Origin: Eubacterium sp.
GTDB taxonomy: Bacteria; Bacillota_A; Clostridia; Peptostreptococcales; Anaerovoracaceae
DNA: 6,271 bases
NCBI GenBank assembly: GCA_017425345.1
Contig: JAFOML010000064.1
Span: 1 to 6,271 of the forward strand
Reading direction: 5' to 3'
Shown in pieces: positions 1-3,732 of this stretch. The position numbers and the translations under genes were made by a program. The first letter of the stretch is position 1. Each line of letters opens with the position of its first letter. The notes below the pieces were generated by a model. The model had not been told where the DNA came from. It saw nothing but the letters and a program-made list of their open reading frames with translations, and searched no databases.

Positions 1-1185
1 CGCCAGCCCGATCAGGCGGTCCAGCAGCTCCGGGTATTTGATCCCGAGCGGTTCCCAGAGGTAGAAGGAGAGGGAGCCTGGGATGGTGTTGATTTCGTTA
101 AAATACAGCTCGCCGTTTTCCTCGTCGATCATAAAATCGATGCGCGCCACTCCGCTGCACCCCAGCGCCTGGAAGGAACGCACCGCGAGCTCACGCACAT
201 ACGCGCGCTTCTCCGGGCTGAGTTCTGCCGGGATCTTCCGGGAGACACCGGCCATTCCTTTGGAACCGCCGCCTTTGCCGCTTCCACCGCGCTGGTATTT
301 ATCGCGGTAGCTCAGAATTTCGTCCGTATGCATCGGCTCCTCGCACTCACTCGCGATGGCCTCACGGTCATCCCCGAGTACCGCGCAGTTGATCTCCCTG
401 AGTTTGGTGATCGCATGCTCGACCAGAACCGTATGCGCGTACGTAAACGCATTATCCAGCGAATCCGCCAGCGCCGCGCGGTCTCTTGCCACGCTGATTC
501 CGACGCTGGATCCGAGGTCTACCGGCTTGACGATGACCGGATAACCGAGCTTCTCCTCGACCCGGTCCATGATCCGGTCCACATCCATGTAATCCGCCGT
601 ATTGAAGCAGATGCCCGGCAGCACCGGAACGCCTGCCTCCTGCAGCACGACCTTCGACGCGTATTTATCCATACCGAGCGCAGAAGCGCCGACGTCCGGT
701 CCGACGAACGGTACGCCCAGCATCCGGAGATACCCCGCGATTGTCCCGTCCTCCACGTGCTTTCCGTGGACGATCGGAAAGGCCAGGTCGATCCGGATGC
801 TTTCCGAACTCCGGATCTTTCCGATCCGTGCCTGGTTTCCGGAGCCTTTTCCTTCCACGCTGAACAGATTTCCAAACAAGCTGTCCAGAAGTCCCGTGAC
901 CGGTCCTTTCTTCGCAGGTCTTGGAAACGGTACGATGTACACGTCCCCGCCTTCCCGCGCGAGGATCACCCGCTTAGACCTGGCAAGCAGTCCCGGTATA
1001 TTCTTATAGTTCTCGATCTTTCCGATATCCGGCCCGGTGTACATCTCGCCATCCTTGGTCAGATAGATCGGGATCGGCTCATATTTATTGGTGTCCAGAT
1101 TCATAAAAGCCTGGATTCCCGAAATCACAGCAACCTCATGCTCTACACTGGCACCGCCAAACATAACGGCTATCTTCAGTCTCAT
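1..1185 (-). CDS. ddl: D-alanine--D-alanine ligase, long clostridial form, C-terminus cut by window edge
   Basis: Cytosolic ATP-grasp ligase that joins two D-alanines to make the D-Ala-D-Ala used by MurF-type enzymes in peptidoglycan precursor synthesis. The window holds 395 codons from the ATG at 1185. Seen: the N-terminal GGASVEHEVA motif (residues 10-19, with the family's substrate-binding Glu at 15), the HGKHVEDGT motif (140-148), ATP-grasp centre VIVKPVDLGSSVGIS (217-231), and the metal/phosphate motif FNEINTIPGS (362-371). In the omega loop, SYRDKY (292-297) ends in Tyr297, aligned by eye with E. coli DdlB Tyr216. That favours D-Ala as second substrate over D-Lac or D-Ser. A Gly/Ser/Lys-rich stretch (299-313) follows, and the end reads SFYLWEP, unlike the VanA or DdlB tails. 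The start is supported by AAAGGGG six bases upstream. It is last of three genes visible in the operon. Only a short C-terminal tail should be missing. It could be a second Ddl dedicated to this operon. Confidence 0.95.
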   Translation of the reverse strand, partial: MRLKIAVMFGGASVEHEVAVISGIQAFMNLDTNKYEPIPIYLTKDGEMYTGPDIGKIENYKNIPGLLARSKRVILAREGGDVYIVPFPRPAKKGPVTGLLDSLFGNLFSVEGKGSGNQARIGKIRSSESIRIDLAFPIVHGKHVEDGTIAGYLRMLGVPFVGPDVGASALGMDKYASKVVLQEAGVPVLPGICFNTADYMDVDRIMDRVEEKLGYPVIVKPVDLGSSVGISVARDRAALADSLDNAFTYAHTVLVEHAITKLREINCAVLGDDREAIASECEEPMHTDEILSYRDKYQRGGSGKGGGSKGMAGVSRKIPAELSPEKRAYVRELAVRSFQALGCSGVARIDFMIDEENGELYFNEINTIPGSLSFYLWEPLGIKYPELLDRLIGLA

Positions 1186-1191
1186 TCTTTA

Positions 1192-1198
1192 CCCCTTT
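1192..1198 (-). promoter_or_regulatory. Ribosome binding site of ddl, overlapping the upstream stop codon
   Basis: AAAGGGG on the minus strand lies six bases before the ddl ATG at 1185 and shares two bases with the TAA stop (1199-1197) of the MurF-like gene. Ribosomes ending the upstream gene finish on this site, which suggests coupled translation. Confidence 0.75.
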
Positions 1199-2798
1199 AA
1201 TAGTTATCCGGCAGGTCGTTTTCCAGCAGGATATATTTATGCGCCTCGCCCGGAAGTCCGTAAACATAGGACATTGCATCCGGCAGCTCTTCGAACGTGC
1301 GAAGTTTTCCTTCCGGGAATCCCTTATCCAGCGCGCCCCGGCGGATCGGCTCCGTGTGCTTCCGGCCGACCAGCACGATGTAGTCGCAGCAGTCTGCCGC
1401 GTACGTTCCGAACTTGTAGTTGTATTCGTCTTCCTGGTCACCCAGCTCGACCATGCCCGGCGTGACGAGGATCTTCATCCCGTCAAACATTGCGAGGGTC
1501 TCCACCGCAGCCTTGGACCCTACCGGGTTGGAATTGTAAGCGTCGTCGATGATCGTGACGCCATCCTTCTCTTTCATCTCGAGGCGGTGCGGTGCGGCCT
1601 TGATCCGGCGCACCGGCACGCGGAGCTCCTTCAGCGGGATCCCGAGCTTATGGGAAACCGCGATCGCGCCCGCGATGTTGATCACATTATGCTCGCCGAC
1701 CAGCCTGGTGCGGAAGACCTCGCTCTCCCCTTCCGGCGTGGTGATCGTAAACTCGGTCCCCTGCCGGCTCAGCTTGATATCGCCCGCGCGGTAACCGCCG
1801 CCCACACTTCTGCTGCGGTAGAACGTCACATTATCATATTTCGCTGCGCGCTCCTCGATATATTCGTTATCGCCGTTCAGGAACAGCATGCCGCCTTCCG
1901 GCAGCGCGTCCGCCAGCTCGAACTTGGTATCCACGATCGTCTCGAGGTCGTGGAACGTCTCCAGGTGCTGCGGTCCGATCGCCGTGATCATGCCGTGGTC
2001 CGGCTCCGCGATGTCGCAGACCTCTTTGATTTCGCCGCGGCAGCGCGCGCCCATTTCGCACACGAAAATCTGATGGCTCGGCTTCAGCATCTGCCGCACG
2101 GTGATCACGATGCCCATCGGCGTATTATAGCTCGCGGGGGTGACGAGCACGTTGAAGTGGCTTTTTAACAAAGTCTCCAAATAAAACTTCACACTCGTCT
2201 TCCCGTAACTCCCCGTCACGCCGATCACGGTCAGATCAGGACGGTCCGCCAGAATGCGCTTGGCATCGCGGATGAAGTTGTTCCGGATCCTGGCCTCCAC
2301 CGGTGCATTGATGCTGTTTACGAAGAGCAGCATAAATATCTGCGCAGCGGCCAAAAGTCCCAGCGCGCCCGTCGCGCAGGCAAGGCCGGCAGCCGCGCCG
2401 TCCCACATGCGGACGCCGCTCTTCGCGGAAATAACTAAGACGATCAGGCAGATCACTGCCGTGATCACGATATCCGTCGCGATGATCCGCTTGACGCGGT
2501 CGGTAAATGCGAGCGTCTTCTTGGCCTTCACGGATTTCAGATACCGGAAGTACCAGATGACGATAAATGCGAAAAACGCCTGCAGGATCATCACCGGCAC
2601 GTTCGGCCAGATCAGATTGACGAGTCCGCAGACAGCAAGCACCGCGAGGATCCGCTCCTTCCCATGGTGGAGGGAGATCCAGGTGCGCTGTTCTTTATTA
2701 TTATATTCATTCAGCTGGAACATGTGCAGGTTGTACCGCATGACATACCAGAAGGCTACAGCGGTCAGCACGATCGTAATGAGGCTCAGTATAATCAT
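1197..2798 (-). CDS. Membrane-anchored MurF-like Mur ligase
   Basis: A 533-residue ATP-dependent amide ligase of the Mur family, closest by motif to MurF, which adds D-Ala-D-Ala to the muropeptide stem. Residues 1-20, about 48-88, 104-124 and 134-160 are hydrophobic and give four to five likely membrane helices. The catalytic part should face the cytosol. Mur motifs follow in order: P-loop GVTGSYGKTS (193-202), SYNTPMG (223-229), CEMGA (247-251), PQHLETF (276-282), DTKFEL with a candidate carbamylated Lys292, FLNGDN (306-311), GEHNVINIAGA (368-378), IDDAYNSNP (417-425) and PGMVELGDQ (447-455). The usual MurF N-terminal UDP-binding domain is absent, and the protein ends in LLENDLPDNY where MurF normally has a KGS-type motif. 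It overlaps the hydrolase gene by four bases and is followed by ddl. Ligase class is clear. The acceptor, UDP-linked, lipid-linked or other, is not shown. It is probably not the housekeeping MurF. Confidence 0.9.
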   Translation of the reverse strand: MIILSLITIVLTAVAFWYVMRYNLHMFQLNEYNNKEQRTWISLHHGKERILAVLAVCGLVNLIWPNVPVMILQAFFAFIVIWYFRYLKSVKAKKTLAFTDRVKRIIATDIVITAVICLIVLVISAKSGVRMWDGAAAGLACATGALGLLAAAQIFMLLFVNSINAPVEARIRNNFIRDAKRILADRPDLTVIGVTGSYGKTSVKFYLETLLKSHFNVLVTPASYNTPMGIVITVRQMLKPSHQIFVCEMGARCRGEIKEVCDIAEPDHGMITAIGPQHLETFHDLETIVDTKFELADALPEGGMLFLNGDNEYIEERAAKYDNVTFYRSRSVGGGYRAGDIKLSRQGTEFTITTPEGESEVFRTRLVGEHNVINIAGAIAVSHKLGIPLKELRVPVRRIKAAPHRLEMKEKDGVTIIDDAYNSNPVGSKAAVETLAMFDGMKILVTPGMVELGDQEDEYNYKFGTYAADCCDYIVLVGRKHTEPIRRGALDKGFPEGKLRTFEELPDAMSYVYGLPGEAHKYILLENDLPDNY

Positions 2799-3595
2799 TG
2801 CGCGGCCTCCTCTCCTGCGGTTTCTTCCGGAATCAGGTACGCCCGGAGGATCGCGCGGAATGCGGCAGGCGCCTCGAGGAACGAGTAGTGCCCGACGCCC
2901 GGGATCACGGCAAGACCCGAGCTTGGGATCAGCTCGTCCATGCGTTTTCCTTCTTCCAGCGGTGTTGCCGTATCCTTCTCTCCCCAGATGAGAAGCGTAT
3001 CCTGTTTGATCTTCGGCATGCAGTCCTGCAGATCCTCATTTACCGCGATGACCATGCACGCGCGCATCATCGGGGTGGAATTGCGGTAGTCTGCAGAGCC
3101 CTGGCGGCTGCGCCAGTCTTCGATCAGTTCCGGGCAGAGTTTCTGGGCGATTTTGAGATTGGCAAGCCTCTTCAAGACTTTGTACTTATACACTCTAAAG
3201 TTCTGATCATTCGAACGCCTCTGCTTAATGCCCGCGCTGTCCACCAGGACGATATGTTCAATCTCGACCGGCAGATCCTCCCGGGCTGCCAGCTTGATGA
3301 TGACACGCCCGCCGTAGGAATGTCCGAGGAAGGACACCTTCCGGAGCTCGAGCGCATCCAGAAAATGCAGGACAAAATCCGCAAAATCATCCACCGCCCA
3401 CGGCTCCCGCGGCTCATCGCTCAAGCCGAACCCCGGCATATCGAGCAGGACCACGCGATACCTGTCTTCCACGGCAGCCGCCACGGTGTTGTACGTGGCG
3501 AGGGAGGTTCCCCACCCCTGCAGGATGACCAGCGTATCCGGACCTTCTCCTGTTATCTTATACTCTATGTTATATCCATCTATATTTATCTGCAT
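2795..3595 (-). CDS. Alpha/beta-hydrolase fold protein, substrate unknown
   Basis: A 266-residue soluble alpha/beta-hydrolase with no signal peptide or membrane helix. A complete catalytic triad can be read: nucleophile elbow GHSYGG with Ser93 (residues 91-96), acid Asp208 in WGEKDTATP (204-212), and His236 in PGVGHYSFLEAP (232-243). LQGWGT (25-30) is at the oxyanion-hole position and DMPGFGLSD (52-60) is the typical following motif. A cap region of about 80 residues (122-200) lies between the core halves. Length is normal for the family. The ATG at 3595 has AAGGAG eight bases upstream. It is the first gene of the operon, 30 bases from the promoter, and overlaps the membrane MurF-like gene by four bases. 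The context suggests a task on a cell-wall precursor or lipid, such as an esterase, amidase or peptidase, but the fold alone does not choose among these. Confidence 0.9.
   Translation of the reverse strand: MQINIDGYNIEYKITGEGPDTLVILQGWGTSLATYNTVAAAVEDRYRVVLLDMPGFGLSDEPREPWAVDDFADFVLHFLDALELRKVSFLGHSYGGRVIIKLAAREDLPVEIEHIVLVDSAGIKQRRSNDQNFRVYKYKVLKRLANLKIAQKLCPELIEDWRSRQGSADYRNSTPMMRACMVIAVNEDLQDCMPKIKQDTLLIWGEKDTATPLEEGKRMDELIPSSGLAVIPGVGHYSFLEAPAAFRAILRAYLIPEETAGEEAAQ
2806..2810 (-). promoter_or_regulatory. Ribosome binding site of the MurF-like gene
   Basis: GGAGG on the minus strand, seven bases before the ATG at 2798, inside the last codons of the hydrolase gene. It fixes the MurF-like start and, with the ATGA overlap at 2798-2795, points to translational coupling. 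Confidence 0.8.
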
Positions 3596-3603
3596 TCCTG
3601 ATT

Positions 3604-3609
3604 CTCCTT
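3604..3609 (-). promoter_or_regulatory. Ribosome binding site of the alpha/beta-hydrolase gene
   Basis: AAGGAG on the minus strand, eight bases before the ATG at 3595. Together with the promoter just upstream it supports this start. Confidence 0.75.
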
Positions 3610-3624
3610 ATTATATACGGAGTC

Positions 3625-3633
3625 ATTATATCA
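3625..3633 (-). promoter_or_regulatory. Extended -10 promoter of the hydrolase-MurF-like-ddl operon
   Basis: On the minus strand a consensus TATAAT (3630-3625) is preceded by TGA (3633-3631), giving the extended -10 pattern TGnTATAAT. No good -35 hexamer lies 16-18 bases upstream, as is common for extended -10 promoters. Transcription should start near 3618, leaving a leader of about 23 nt, too short for a riboswitch or attenuator. Housekeeping sigma factor type, by inference. Confidence 0.7.
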
Positions 3634-3674
3634 CAAACTGCTGTAGAATGCTTGCTATTTTCAAATATTCACGT

Positions 3675-3686
3675 GCGCGGCCGCGC
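3675..3686. promoter_or_regulatory. Perfect 12-bp G+C-only palindrome between divergent promoters, possible operator
   Basis: GCGCGGCCGCGC is its own reverse complement, centred at 3680/3681, inside a G+C-rich block (about 3672-3688) of an otherwise A+T-rich intergenic region. It covers the -35 position of the rightward promoter and lies about 45 bases upstream of the leftward -10. A protein bound here could affect both genes. Palindromes made of G and C only can also arise by chance in a G+C-rich genome, so the role is a guess. Confidence 0.35.
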
Positions 3687-3693
3687 GCAGGTA

Positions 3694-3702
3694 TGGTATA
3701 CT
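3694..3702 (+). promoter_or_regulatory. Extended -10 promoter of the CAP-domain surface protein gene
   Basis: TGGTATACT gives TGn followed by TATACT (3697-3702), one mismatch from consensus. The expected -35 position (3674-3679) is G+C-rich and poor, so this would depend on the extended -10. Transcription should begin near 3709, about 24 nt before the start codon. Confidence 0.65.
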
Positions 3703-3717
3703 CTTCTCAAAGAAAAC

Positions 3718-3723
3718 AGGAGG
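3718..3723 (+). promoter_or_regulatory. Ribosome binding site of the CAP-domain gene
   Basis: AGGAGG, a near-perfect anti-16S match. It is nine bases from the ATG at 3733 and six from an in-frame GTG at 3730, directly before it. Either codon may start translation. They differ by one residue. Confidence 0.8.
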
Positions 3724-3732
3724 AACCCCGTG

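Noticed and set aside
328..1200. Long plus-strand open frame of 290 codons opposite ddl
   Set aside because: It is antisense to a clear ddl, rich in Arg, His and Asp with no recognisable motif, and is typical of an open shadow frame in G+C-rich DNA.
1239..2168. Plus-strand open frame of 309 codons opposite the MurF-like gene
   Set aside because: It lies antisense to well-conserved Mur ligase motifs, its composition is skewed to Arg, His, Leu and Ala, and it has no convincing ribosome site.
2798..3601. Plus-strand open frame of 267 codons opposite the hydrolase
   Set aside because: It mirrors the hydrolase codon for codon. The hydrolase has a full catalytic triad and ribosome site, while this frame shows no family motif.
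3596..3732. Search for a riboswitch, small RNA or terminator in the divergent intergenic region
   Set aside because: Both leaders are only about 25 nt from the predicted starts, and no stem followed by a U-run is present.
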